Origin: Dimargaris cristalligena
Lineage: Eukaryota; Kickxellomycota; Dimargaritomycetes; Dimargaritales; Dimargaritaceae
DNA: 33,326 nt
Direction of reading: 5' to 3'
Assembly (NCBI GenBank): GCA_027576995.1
Contig: JANBQC010000295.1
Location: 1-33,326, forward strand
Shown here: positions 22,588 through 33,326 of the stretch, one piece after another
Layout: each line of letters opens with the position of its first letter
How positions within the stretch are numbered: the stretch's first letter is position 1
Notes under the pieces: model-generated
Told to the model about the DNA's origin: nothing
Databases searched by the model: none
Seen by the model: the letters and a program-made list of their open reading frames with translations, nothing else
Position numbers and translations under genes: made by a program

Positions 22588-24611
22588 CTAGCAGTTGCTG
22601 CCTGAATTAGGCCGAGAGAGAATAGTATAAGAGGCTTCAGACTCGGTAGCCTTCTCTTTGCGACGTGTTTCTTGAACATATAGTTGCATCTGTTAGTGCA
22701 GACAGGGGTTGTAATTTTATAAAGGCCCAGTAATATTAATAAATACATTTAGAGCAGGCTCTCCCATACGCATGGTATGTATAGCATACATACTGTCAAA
22801 GCAACAGCACAAGTGCGATCGGGTTTAGGCTATGATATGATTCACTCACTGAAATGGTAGTGTATTAAATATCTTCACTTACCCTTAATTCAGGTACGGC
22901 AATGGACTTAAGTGGTACCAGGTGTTGATATACTTGGTTTTCAGGGTCTTGGGGCGTATCAACGGGGACCCACGTTTCAACCTAAGTGGTATGAAGTTAT
23001 ATAGGAGGTATGTTTTATGTCAGATTCAACGTGAAGGCCGTCATGCCTTCTGGCCACCTCATTAATACCAAACAGACACGCAATCTCAGGTGGAGAATAC
23101 CGGACAGTTGTCTAACATTATACCTTCAAATGGGCATTCGCATTCGACGATGGCTTAAGTTCAATAGCTATTGAAAAGGTGCAATCTAATAGTGGGTGTA
23201 GAAGGGAGTGGCAGTAAATTTACTCGGTATTAGTACTAGCGGCGAATAAAGGTATGTGGGGAAGACTGCAATGATGTATCCAACACATCACTTAATGCCG
23301 ACCTACTACACCTGTAGAGCGGATTGGGGCCGTGATAGGAATGCTCAATTACTAGTAGTATTAATTGCTCCTAATTCAGCTTTCCTATATTCATAATAAT
23401 ATTATAATTGCTGATAGGGCGACATACCCGGGGGAATTTCGCTTAGCTTAGTGTCACAAAGTTGTGCGCGTAATAGAACTGATCGAAAGCTGGTGATCAA
23501 AATTTCCGGAGATCTAGTGACGGTAATGGGGTGGGAGGGAGGGAGTGTATAAAGTGATAGATGGGTACCGCTGGGACGCGTTACGTTGAGCGAACATGGA
23601 GGACTTAATGCGCTGCTTAGGCCCTAGGGCAAACGAGTAACTATATCCAAGAGATCGTGAAGGTTTAAACGGAGAAAGGCGCGGGTTCACCACGAATGTT
23701 CTGGGATGATATATTTACCTGTTCGCTGAGCGAACATCCCACTGCGAAATTTCGAGAGTGATTCGCTCTAGGGTTCGCTCATTCGAGTCTAGGATCATAA
23801 TAAACAGCTTGTTCAAGACACCCTTTGGGTATGGCCGAGGAGAGGTCGGCGAATCACAATTATATATATATAGGCTGTTAGTCAATGTATGGGGTCATGT
23901 AGGTCGGCGGCCCTGGTGGAACCCACTTCCTTCGATGTACCGGATGAATCCGGAATTGTACTAAGAGTAGGGGTAGGAGTAGGATAGGGCCAATATCGGA
24001 GTTTCTGAATCAATATTAAATAAAGTCTCACCGTTTTAACTAGCCGGTCCACGTCCTTGATCGAATGGCTAATGTAGGAATTCAGGGCAGGATGCCTTGA
24101 CATGAAGACCGGAATTCCATACCGGTTTTTCTTTTCAAACAGAGCTGGGTATGGTTGCAGGACAGGGTATGGCAACAAGGTTAAGAAATTAAATTTGAAT
24201 GTTTAAGGTGGGATTTAAAACAATTGGTATGCCCGGGCTTCGGCTACCCCAATCGAGTCCTGTAGATAAATCTCGTTAATGGCAATAGTGGGGGTGGCCA
24301 GACTTACTAGGCGGGTAAATGTGGCGGGAATAAATGACCTGGTGGACCAATGCCTCGACTAGAGCGGCGTCAGGTAGGGCAGCGTAGCCGGGTTACGACG
24401 ACATGATAAAATGGAGAGAGTACATGTAAATTGGGCCATCGTAGATAGATATATCTTAGAAATTTGGTATTATACGATTTATTTTATAGGAATTACCATC
24501 TGGGGTTGGATTTACGTAGGATTTGTATTATTATAGCCTATGCCTACCAAAGTCGTTGAGTAGCTGACCATCGGTCGCTACTGTACCCGAGGGCGGTTGG
24601 CCGGCTGTCAT
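22588..24611 (-). CDS. REV7: REV7/MAD2L2 HORMA-domain protein
   Basis: REV7 (MAD2B) is the HORMA adaptor of DNA polymerase zeta in translesion synthesis and also acts in checkpoint or repair complexes. Exons on the minus strand: 24611-24548, 24358-24308, 24144-24032, 23822-23719, 23513-23428, 23185-23124, 22981-22883, 22689-22588. The total of 681 nt encodes 226 aa, near the 211 aa of the human protein. All seven introns (142-242 nt) are GT-AG and all phases close. Diagnostic stretches: VIYSRHIYPP (29-38), LFEKKNRYGIPVFMSRHPAL (40-59), LFIMILD (82-88), CTFSIAIEL (141-149), VETWVP (161-166), and the seat-belt end LVPLKS...MQLYVQE (around 181-200), followed by a short polar tail. No exon is longer than 113 nt, so the gene is invisible to a long-ORF search. 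The exon 4 acceptor (AAAG) is the weakest site. Confidence 0.93.
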
Positions 24612-25334
24612 GATTAATGGCGAGGTGGTAGTGTATGGTAGTAATGGAACGGCCAATAAGCGGAGTATTTTTCGGAAGGGCTAAGGTATATCGAATGAGC
24701 TAGTGTAGTCGCCGAGGTAGTCCATTCCAACAGGCGCTGCGGAGACTCTTATCGAGACGGGCTCATTCCATCGAGGAAAGGGGTGTACGGTGTGGCAATA
24801 AGGCACATACCACGTTTGTGGGGCGACTCAAAGGCACGTGATGAAAATGAAAAGAAAGTGCCTAATAGCCGATGATTGGGACAGGCCAGATACAGTGGAC
24901 GAGTCCAGCCAATGTGAAAAAAATTGTAGACGCAAAAAAGTTTTGGGAGAAAGCTGAGGAGGAAGGCAGAAATCTCTATAGTGGGAGGCAATGGGCGGCC
25001 AAAGGCCCCCACAACTCCTACCAACTTACCCACTGGCGCACATAGTTAGAATAGAGACAGAGAGAGAGAGAGAGAGAGAGAAAGTGTGTGTGTGTGTGCG
25101 AAGTGGAAAGAGGGATAGGCTGTACCAAAAATAAGGCGCTAATACGCGGGGATAATAGGATAGGGCTGAGTGGGAAAGGGGAAAAGTGAGTGAAGCGACC
25201 CATAGACCGCATAGCTTTGGATAGCCAGGCGCCCCGATCCCTTCTCTTCCTCTCTCTCCTGCACATTGCTCGCTCTATCACACCCTACGTTACCTCGTCG
25301 ACGGTCGTTTCCTTCACACTAAAGCTACTCCAAG
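24612..25334. other. Divergent intergenic region between REV7 and beta-NAC
   Basis: This is shared upstream DNA of REV7 (-) and beta-NAC (+). It holds adjacent (AG)n (about 25059-25081) and (GT)n (about 25084-25098) microsatellites. A C/T-rich stretch (about 25228-25334) ends in CCAAG before GTGAGT and probably represents the beta-NAC promoter and first non-coding exon. No coding gene is recognised. Confidence 0.5.
25059..25098. repeat. (AG)n-(GT)n compound microsatellite
   Basis: About 11 AG units are followed, after a short A-rich break, by about 7 GT units. It lies upstream of the beta-NAC gene. Confidence 0.9.
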
Positions 25335-25946
25335 GTGAGTCGGTGCGAGTCACGCACCCCCCCCTCTCTCTCTCTCTCTCTCACTTCTTGAGAACGAAGA
25401 TACCTACACCATCGCCCTCGTCTTTATACCTATCATACCCGTCGCCTAGTCCGTCATCCTCGTACCTCCCTGCCGAGTCCGCCGTTTCAAGGTCGGAATC
25501 CCCGGGAAGGATGGAGCAGATCGGTTTGATAGATCGAAGGGGGGAAATTAGGGGATCTAGATCTTGGATCGACAACTTCTTTGGCCGATGATCTAAAGAA
25601 TCAATCTCATCGCTGTATGCGATCGTGAATCCGATGGCCCTTGCCCCTGGTCTTGAATAAGATCGCGGATCTCACTCGACTTTGCCCCCCATCTATTCGA
25701 CTTTACTGGTATCCCGACCCCTTCGATCTAACCTACCGGGCTCGCCCACCTCTGAGTCGGCCTCGATGTCCTTCGCGATCTCCTCCGCCCCTTATGGCCA
25801 ACCCCGGCCCCATTTTCTATCTTCGTTTTTCAGAAAACATATGGGTCCGACTACTTCTTTAGACTACTGGCCAATTTTCTACCCTTTACTAATTCATATC
25901 CTTCAATTGGTATCATGTATCCCAATCATCATCTCGCCGTCTTTAG
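25335..25946 (+). other. Probable 5' UTR intron of beta-NAC
   Basis: A strong donor (CAAG before GTGAGT, 25335) and an acceptor CTTTAG ending at 25946, the base before the ATG, frame 612 nt. TACTAAT at 25888-25894 is a good branch point, about 52 nt before the acceptor. A (CT)n tract (about 25364-25382) lies just inside the donor. It is longer than the coding introns in this window, so the donor choice is less certain than the acceptor. Confidence 0.6.
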
Positions 25947-26462
25947 ATGAACGCCGATAAACTCTCCAAGCTCCAGTCCCAGGCCCGCATCGGAGGTAAG
26001 GGTACCCCCCGCCGTAAGATGAAGCGGACCACCAAGTCGACCTACGTCGAAGACAAGAAGCTGACCCCCGTGCTCAAGAAGCTGAACGTCAGCCCCGTCT
26101 CCAACATCGAGGAGGTCAACATGTTCCGTGAAGATGGTAAGATTATCCACTTCAAGGCCCCCCATGTCCAGTCTTCCGTGGACGCCAACACCTTCGTGAT
26201 CAGCGGCAAGGCCCAGGAAAAGGAAATGGCCGAGCTGATCCCCAACATTCTGGCTCAGATGGGTCCCGACTCCATGGCTAGCCTCAAGAAGCTCGCCGAG
26301 GCCTACCAGCAGGCTCAGGGTACCGCCGGTGCCGAGGGTGAGGAAGACATCCCCGATCTGGTCGGTGATTTCGACGAGAACGCCGATGCTGAGGTCGAGG
26401 CCGTCGCCGAAACCGAAGAGGCTGCCCCCGCCGCTGAGGCCGCCGCCCCCAAGGAAGAGTAA
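25947..26462 (+). CDS. Nascent polypeptide-associated complex subunit beta (BTF3/Egd1)
   Basis: Beta-NAC forms a heterodimer with alpha-NAC at the ribosomal exit tunnel and shields nascent chains. The 171-aa product starts [10 protein letters not shown] like other family members. It carries the basic ribosome-binding motif PRRKMKR (21-27), then the NAC domain (about 31-100, with [16 protein letters not shown] and ending in IPNILAQMG). An acidic, Ala/Glu-rich tail (about 130-171) ends KEE. Synonymous sites are strongly C-ended, as expected for a highly expressed gene. The ATG directly follows a probable splice acceptor, so translation likely starts at the first base of exon 2. An AATAAA lies at 26650-26655. 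Confidence 0.96.
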   Translation: MNADKLSKLQSQARIGGKGTPRRKMKRTTKSTYVEDKKLTPVLKKLNVSPVSNIEEVNMFREDGKIIHFKAPHVQSSVDANTFVISGKAQEKEMAELIPNILAQMGPDSMASLKKLAEAYQQAQGTAGAEGEEDIPDLVGDFDENADAEVEAVAETEEAAPAAEAAAPKEE

Positions 26463-27033
26463 GCGACGGATGATGCCATTTCCCCTTTGGCATCGTTTCC
26501 CTGTCCTTATTTTTTAAGCCCTTGCTAAAGGTCAATCTTTTTCTTGACTGCCCAACCTCCAGCCCCCCCCCTCCCTTCTCTCCAATCTGTTTATTTTTTT
26601 TGTGGTTTTAATCCCGTACGGGTGTGTGTGAGTTCGCGTAGCTCGCATCAATAAATACACATTTGTATTTCTCCACTTTCCCGAGTTGAATTCTCACTGC
26701 AGTATTTGTGGAATAGGTGGCATTCGAGCTTCACTTTCTCTTTATTGAGACAGTCGCTGATAGATATATAGTGACCGTTGGCCAATCGAATCGTGATGTT
26801 TAATTGATAGATCTGGAAAATAATACCACTTAAAATTGTGGATAATGCCTTTTAAGATGCAATTTTATGAACACCCGAATTGGGGATGTGCGATCCAAGC
26901 GGTGGTTTTGCCTAGTATCGTTTGGTTTAAAGTCTAGTCAGGTGAGGTCTAGGGGGGGGGGTGGAATTGAACAGGACTTGCATTTAAAAATATGATAAAC
27001 GAAAAGAAAAGAAAAAGGTTTCGGGATGCAAAA
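26463..27033. other. Convergent intergenic region (beta-NAC / Ima1-like)
   Basis: 3' flanks of two convergent genes. It contains AATAAA at 26650-26655 (+ strand), a candidate polyadenylation signal for beta-NAC, and a run of 10 G at 26952-26961. No gene is seen. Confidence 0.5.
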
Positions 27034-30000
27034 TTAGATTAGGGTACAAAGCCAAAGACAGTCCAATAAGTAAGATCCTGAAATCAGATATTGTAGAACC
27101 ACATTGTTGGCCATCGTGCAGTCGATCAGTGACAGTTCAGTGGGATACATCCACTGCGATGCGGTCATCAAGAGCAGTCGGAATGGGAAAACGAACCAAG
27201 CCAGGAGATGGCTCTTGACGGGACTAGTGACTCCGGAAGCCAGCCAAAGTAGCCCCGGCAACCAGCGGATCGGGGGCAGGTGACTGGTGCCCGCCGGAAG
27301 GGTGAGCAGAATCGACGAGGGCTCCGGCAACTTGCGGCCAAACCAGGTACAGCGCTCCAACTCCTGCCACAGTCGAATGGGGAAGGCCCACCCCGTACCC
27401 AGTCGGAAATAGAGCGGGAATTCGCTTTCCGACCATTGGACGAGCAGCAAATACCCGAGAACCAGTCTCGCAAGGGCCAAGCCCAGGTTGATTATTTTCT
27501 TGACGGGCAGGTGGGTAATCCAGTGTAATAGTCCAAAGGATGAATCGCGTCCGGTCGTTGAGGCTGAACTACTCTGCCTCAAAGTTCGGGAAGCAAAGGT
27601 AGTAGCATGGAGCGGGTCCCCTTTAGATATCCGATCATTGGGGGGGCTACCGGTGGCTGAAGCATTAAAAGATTTCTGGTGATAAAGGTTGGCCGGGGGT
27701 TGGGATGAGGGATGCGTGCCCTCACCGTGGGTCACCAGAACGGTGGCGGTAGTGGTCGCTGAGTACATGACCATGGCTAGGTGTATGACAAAGGCGATGG
27801 GCGAGTGGGTGGCCAAGAGGCGGCTTAGGAGGCTGATGGTGGCGAAGACGAGTCGGGCAAGGGTGGACTGGTGGAAGGAAAGAGCGTTGCTCACAAACAC
27901 TGGCGGAAAAAGCCAGGTCGCAAGAGCGCAGCAAAGCCTCCAGATGGGTTGGAGTACTGTGGGGAAACCTAGGATTCCGCCTCGGGACCAGGCTTTGGGG
28001 GTCCGGGGATCAGTAACCCGAACTGTCTCAGCGAATAAACCTTCGAGACCCGTATCGGCCTAAATTCATGGTGACAGAAATATATAGTAGGTGTAAAGTT
28101 GTGTCAAAGCGGCATATTGTGTAGAATTCATGGATTAAAGCAGTTAGTCCGGGAAAGAAGCAACTGTAGTATCTAATTTTGATATACCCGGTCACCATCC
28201 GGCAATTCCATATGGAATGTCGAAGAACCGCCTTCATATAATAAATAACCACCTGGAGGAAACTTACATTTGACGAAAACATGTGGTCGTGCATAAAAGA
28301 GGCGGATCGATTACGTACCCCGTCACGCTTATTCATATTAGAGAAATTAGCGGGATTAAATTGGAGAGAGGCGGGCCGGCCGTCGTAATTGTCGCTCTCA
28401 ACCGGAAATGATACCGATCGGGTGAAGGCGGCACCGAAAAACCCGTCCAGCTCCCGTGGGGAACGTGTAGGTGTCGTGGGTTGGGATCGTTCGTAATTGG
28501 AAATCGACAAGGGTTCGGTAAACTGGACACCATGCCGGAGGTTGCGGTTTGAAGGGGTCCCAACGAGTTCGGGGGTGTTAGAAAACGATTGCCGTAGAGA
28601 CTGGCGGCGATCTGTAAATAAACTGGGATGGTTAGATAGGGACCGACGCCCTACCGACTGACTCCCGTTTTGAGCAAAGGGATCGTGGTATAAGCTAGAG
28701 TTGCTGTCGATTGATTCGGTGTCATCCCCCGTAAGATCGGTGAAAATCCGCAGATTATTCAAAAACGATTGCGTTTCGATAATGTCCGGTTGAGCAGTCC
28801 GATAGCCAGGTATGGCGAATGGGGTTGGCGTCGAAGAATAAGGGTGTGTCTTCCTGACTGGTGAAGCCAAGGTGGTCAACCGAAATTTGATGGGGTCCTT
28901 CACCCGAATGCGGTATAGCGAGTAAAAAAAACAAATATTATATAATATCAAGGCGGTTTCATAGAAGAGGAAGCCGTTGTTATCGAGAAGGAGGCTCAAC
29001 ATGGCCAGGGCTTGGATGATATGGGCCAGGGTTTGGTAGCGGCGGTAGAGGTTCCGGTAGATGACTGTACAATGTTGGCGACGAATCACATAGATCCAGG
29101 TGGGGTCGAATCGAAACATCAGTAGTAAAATAATCATGCCGTAGAGCGCTAACGGCAGCTGGGACCGGTGGACGACGGATATCAGTTTAGGCCAGTTTAC
29201 GGGGGAAACACCGATGAAAGATCTGGCACCCAGTGAATCGAAATTGGTATTTGGCGAATGCGTCGCCCAATATGCATGGTCATTATCCGCCACAATTGTC
29301 CTGGCGGGTAGGAATGGGGCGACGGGGCATTCGGCCGCTTGTAGTTCTTGGTCGGGCTGAAGGGCTCCACCCAGCAGCATGACATTAGTGCCGAGCCACA
29401 TGGCCATCCAAAGCAGTGCGAGTGCATACCATTTCAAGCGAGCCCCTAGCCCGGGTTTTACGATGCGCGGGATCCGGGCCTTGTGTCGCTGGTCTTTGGA
29501 CCGGCGCAACGATGACTGTAGGACCTTGGACTTGATTTTACGGTCGCAAACGCGCAGGCGGCGGTCGACCCGCTGTTGGCAATCGGGACATACCGGCGGG
29601 TAAAGCCGCTCCAGGTTCAGTTGGTAGTCTTTCACGGTTCGACACCGTTCGGCGTATTGGGGATCGTCTTCGTCGGGAATGTAGTCGCCCAGGGCCTGCT
29701 GGCCAATCTGCTGGTTGTGAAGGCATACGTCGCAAAACGTCAACGGGGGCTGCGGTAATCCGCCATCGCCACCGGGTAGCGATGGAGATGGGAACGGACT
29801 GTGAAGCGGGGAACCGGCCCGGCTTAACGGGCCATGGTCTAACCGGGTAGGCGACAAGGTGGGGCTGCCCAAACGCGTCGAAACTCCCGAGGCTGTGGCT
29901 GTTATAGCTGGGTCGGTGTCGGGTAAGTGGGGAGGTGGTGGCTGGAGTCCCAGAGCGTGGTAGTTATCGACCAATTCCCCCTGCGCATCGAAGAGATTCC

Positions 30001-30250
30001 AGTTTTCGCATAATTCACAGTACCAATCCCGGCGACTGTCCTCAGTAGCGACATTGTAAATAGTCAAGGGATCGTCGTGGGCTTCGGTACCGGAATCGAT
30101 GCTACGTTGGGAGACAAGGACCCGCTGGCCACGGTGGCCGGGAGGTGGTCGGCGGGGAACGCTCGTTTGGTTGCAGTAAAAGCAGCGTCGCCGTGGGGCA
30201 AATGCGCCCCGGCCCCGAAGGCGAAGTCTTCCAAATAGGTCGAAACCCAT
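27034..30250 (-). CDS. Ima1/Samp1 (TMEM201)-type inner nuclear membrane protein
   Basis: The Ima1/Samp1 family spans the inner nuclear membrane and helps tether heterochromatin or the LINC complex to the envelope. Exons on the minus strand are 30250-28268 and 28059-27034 (1002 aa). The 208-nt intron (28267-28060) joins in phase 0. The N-terminal Ima1_N zinc domain shows four CxxC pairs: CFYC (23-26), CELC (78-81, within WYCELCENWNLFDAQGELVD), CDVC (173-176) and CPDC (221-224). A hydrophobic segment follows at about 272-297 and others at about 365-380 and 408-446. A Ser-rich region leads to ADTGLEGLF at the start of exon 2, then several more hydrophobic segments run to the C-terminus. It is longer than S. 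pombe Ima1. The C-terminal topology is inferred only from hydrophobicity. Confidence 0.88.
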
Positions 30251-30915
30251 GAGCTACGCTCCTCAAGGGAAGGAAAGATGGAGGCGATTATAAGAAAAAA
30301 AAAATGTAAGAAAAAACAACAACAGTACATTTATATATATAAAAACAATACTAAATAATAAGAGTATCCCAGTGTCAATGTAGAGGGCAGCGGGAAGTCG
30401 GAGGGGTCATGGGTATAGTAGTCCTTGGCTGGGCAATCTGCTCACTTGGGTCAGGTAGTAAAGGCTCATTTTGACGTGGTTCTCCAGCTAAACAAATATT
30501 TTTTTATAGAATAGACCAATGCCGTACGGAGATAGTTCCAATACCCAAATACTTTGGGCTAGTAGACCATATCTGATTATCATTACCAGCTTACCATTTC
30601 AATCATGTTATTTTACTATAGTTTTATATAAACAACTATGCGAAGAAGTAAGCTCAATAGCCGCACCAGCACAGTTCCGGGTGGCCGGATCACTACCATT
30701 AAAAATGACTCCAACATAACCCAATGTGAAAATGCCCAAGTTAGCCACCCGTTATACGAATGGATCAAAGTATATGGGTGTAAATGGAACTAACGAGGGT
30801 ATTTATTTTCATAATAGCATCATTCGATCACTAAACAGCAATACAATAGTTTGGCAGGCTTGCTTTGAGAAAAGGAACTTGGAAGGGTATCCATGATTAT
30901 CTTTGTGCCAGGCGA
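30251..30915. other. Intergenic region between RFC subunit and Ima1-like genes
   Basis: About 665 nt separate two minus-strand genes transcribed in the same direction. It is A/T-rich near the Ima1-like start codon (30295-30360). The 66-codon + strand ORF at 30519-30719 has no recognisable features. No gene is called. Confidence 0.5.
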
Positions 30916-32707
30916 TCAGCTGGCTTTAACCGCGAGTTCCGTGGCATATTTGAAATGCCCTAGTAAAGCGGACATTTGTAATTTCTCGGTCGCGCCCGTC
31001 GACAGATTGTGTCTATAATAAAGTGTATGGGTGGGGGTGATCGGCGATATAGAGTGATAAAGGTTAGAACAGATATCCCCGCCTAGAGTCAGTGCATCAT
31101 CAATGCCCCCATTCGGATCGGCTGGTATTGCTTGAACTATGTCAAGGTGCTTTCCTAAAGGTTACACTTACTCAATCTCGGCCAGTTTGTCGAGCAAGTA
31201 GATACGGGACATCGTCGGTAGCTGAATCGAGTCGAGATACGCTGCTATTTCGGTGACTATATCCTGGAGAGCCAGTCCTCGTTCAGTTTTCAATTGGCGA
31301 ATGTCTAGGGCGGTAAGTAAAGGCAGAAAGGACGCAATGTCATTAGAAGATATACGTCATTGTTTGGGGTATAGTGTGTATACTGAGCGACCCCATTGGG
31401 CAAGCCAAGAATCATCAAATTTAATGGATAGTACTTACTCGCATGGGCCACCGAAAACTCTTCGTTTAGCATCCATGACGTAATTTTTTCGATATCGTCG
31501 GGCAGTGGGCTACCGGTACAGGTATATACGGCCATTTCATCAATGACATCGTAAGCCGAGTGACAGGCCTGCAGAATATTCAGAGTCCGGCGCATGTCCC
31601 CGTTGGAAAGCTTCAAAATGGCCGCCTCACCCGAACTGGTCAAATTAACCCCTTCGGCTTTGACAATGTCGCGCAACCGGGACTCGACTTGTTCCGCCTT
31701 GAGCGGGGCGAACCGGAACCGGGTGCACCGCGACTGAATGGCCGGCGTGATTTTACTCACGTAGTTACAGATGATGCAAAACCGCACGTTACGGGTGTAT
31801 TTCTCAATCACGCGGCGCAAGGCGGCCTGGGCCTGTTGGGTCATGGCGTCGGCTTCGTCCAGGATGATCAGTTTGAAACCCACGTTAAAAATCTCCCGGG
31901 TACTGGCAAAATTCACAATTTGGTCCCGGACCACGTCGATACCACGTTCATCCGACGCGTTCAGCTCGAGAGTCATGGATTTGTAGCGCTGGCCGTAGAG
32001 CCGCTTAGCACAGGCCAAAATCGTAGAGGTTTTACCCGTTCCAGGTGGGCCGTAGAACAGCAGATGGGGTAGCTTATTTTCATCAATGAATTTTTGCACT
32101 GAAAGTGAATAGATGAAGAAGTTTACATGGGATTGGGGGGGGAAAGATGGGTTCAATCGGCAGAAATTGGCTAAGTATAATTGAACGGGGTCTCGCAAAC
32201 ATTAACCGTCGGCAGTAATACTAGTGGGGTGTATTCGTAAAATGGAATGGGCTGCTTAATACCCTTGGAATACCCGAGGTCTTAATTGATTCATCGCTAC
32301 TTACCTGTTTCTTTAATTTGGTTCTGCGACACTAAATCGTCGAGCGATTCGGGCCGGTATTTTTCAACCCTAAGACCGAAGTATGATTAAATAAGACCAG
32401 TGGTAAATGAGTCCATTCCCGAGGGAGCCCAGTATAAGAAGGAGTTAGTATATTTGGCTAGTGGAGTGGGGTTTCCATTAATTGCCACTTATTCGGTTTG
32501 GGGGAGGGGGGTAAATTAGGTTGGCCCATGGGCCTGGGTCAATCACGAAGTAGACTACGATCGAAGAAAAATGGGCGGCTTGGAATACATGACTCACCAA
32601 GGTAGATTGGCATGACCCTTCGATTGGCCACTGGAAGGTGCGGTTTCGGGGGCTTTGCCCTTGTTGGGGCGAATCGCGGGAGTGTCGATATTCATTTCGG
32701 CGTCCAT
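30916..32707 (-). CDS. Replication factor C small subunit (yeast Rfc3 / human RFC5 type)
   Basis: An AAA+ subunit of the RFC clamp loader that opens PCNA and loads it at primer-template junctions. Exons on the minus strand: 32707-32598, 32369-32305, 32098-31439, 31304-31172, 31012-30916. The total of 1065 nt encodes 354 aa with phases closed; yeast and human members have 340. Seen: PWVEKYRPESLDDLV (about 36-50), Walker A GPPGTGKT (75-82), Walker B ILDEAD, the arginine-finger SRC motif QSRCTRFRF, and the collar ending EHNLSTGATEKLQ...AVKAS. The line-up matches the Rfc3/RFC5 clade better than Rfc2 or Rfc4 (LELNASDERGIDVVR, IICNYVSKI). The first exon adds a polar 35-residue extension before LPW. 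A second Met at residue 5 is an alternative start. Confidence 0.95.
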
Positions 32708-33326
32708 GGTGGAGGTGGTCGAGCGATTGGGTTCAAGGGTTCAGTCGGATTCGGGAAAGGTAGGTTCAGAGTCGAAAGGTCGTGCAATTCAAGGTATAAT
32801 AATAGAAATTAGGAGCGGCTAGCTGGTGGGATTTGGATAGGATAAAGCGGAGGGTTGTGGGGAATGGCCTCGTACAGACTCCAAATTAGTGTTTATGCTA
32901 TCGCGGCTAGATAGCTCGTGTAAACAAAAGCGTTTGGGCGGGATGGGAATTCTCCAAAACCTATAATTATTGATATTTTCCAAACAAATTTTCCCATGAT
33001 CAATCGGTCAGGCTGCAGACTTGAATATAGAAGTGGGTTTAGTATACTATCTAGAAGCTTAGGGTGGGTTATTTTTTTAATGTATTGAAATGCTGTTTTT
33101 TCACCCCAACTAACTGTAAGAACTCTAGTGTTTCAGATAATAATATAAATCGTGAAATCTCCATCGCTGGGCTCAAAGGAGATGACAAAATGCTGGTGAT
33201 TTTGTGAGTATGGTGCTGATCGAATAAAGATAAATCGGTATTTATATTTATATGGGAGAAGTTCATCCAAGCTGTATAACGAAAAATCCATTAGATTCGG
33301 CCAATATTACTAGTTAAAAATATATT
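32708..33326. other. Upstream flank of the RFC gene to window end
   Basis: This region holds the presumed promoter of the minus-strand RFC subunit and A/T-rich DNA to the window edge. Small ORFs are present but none has features of a real gene. Confidence 0.45.

Noticed and set aside
22775..22793. 7-bp hairpin GTATGTA-TAGCA-TACATAC
   Set aside because: It lies within an intron of REV7, is short and A/T-rich, and has no associated oligo-T or other regulatory context.
23720..23736. 17-bp near-perfect palindrome (TGTTCGCT-G-AGCGAACA) with related half sites at 23588 and 23761-23780
   Set aside because: It lies at the end of REV7 exon 4, and the half sites fall in the same exon or the next intron. 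Coding constraint and chance explain it better than an operator.

Overview
The window looks like nuclear DNA of an intron-rich fungus. It holds six spliced or single-exon protein genes with canonical GT-AG introns, almost all 134-269 nt long, several with a TACTAAC-like branch point. It also has two Pol III tRNA genes and fungal signature proteins: a Rictor/Ste20-type TORC2 subunit, an Ima1-type inner nuclear membrane protein, and a secreted chitinase with a CBM19-like module. The high intron density together with a GH19 chitinase argues against budding yeast and fits an early-diverging (zygomycete-grade, perhaps Zoopagomycota) lineage. That placement is inference only.

Layout. 1-1360: AT-rich DNA with two tRNA genes (Ala-AGC, Lys-CTT), each directly preceded by the end of the same LTR. 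The second LTR is complete (840-1270), with TGTTGTGGT...ACCACAACA ends and a TTAA duplication. 2368-4832 (+): CDC45, two exons. 5979-13706 (+): Rictor/Ste20/Tsc11 homologue rebuilt from 16 exons (1547 aa). 13707-19989: 6.3 kb with no gene I can identify. 20744-21955 (+): secreted CBM19-like + GH19 chitinase. 22588-24611 (-): an eight-exon REV7/MAD2L2 HORMA gene that no single long ORF reveals. 25335-26462 (+): beta-NAC (EGD1/BTF3) with a probable 5' UTR intron. 27034-30250 (-): Ima1/Samp1-type zinc-finger membrane protein, two exons. 30916-32707 (-): replication factor C small subunit (yeast Rfc3/human RFC5), five exons. The rest is intergenic, with microsatellites and homopolymers.

Functional themes. 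Three of the six spliced genes act on DNA replication or damage tolerance (CDC45, RFC clamp loader, REV7). The others cover TORC2 signalling, co-translational protein handling, nuclear envelope organisation and chitin turnover. I see no operon-like grouping and infer no joint regulation. Exon-intron models were assembled by hand from frame continuity, splice consensus and protein-family similarity. Every model closes in phase with a total length divisible by three, but none has transcript support here.
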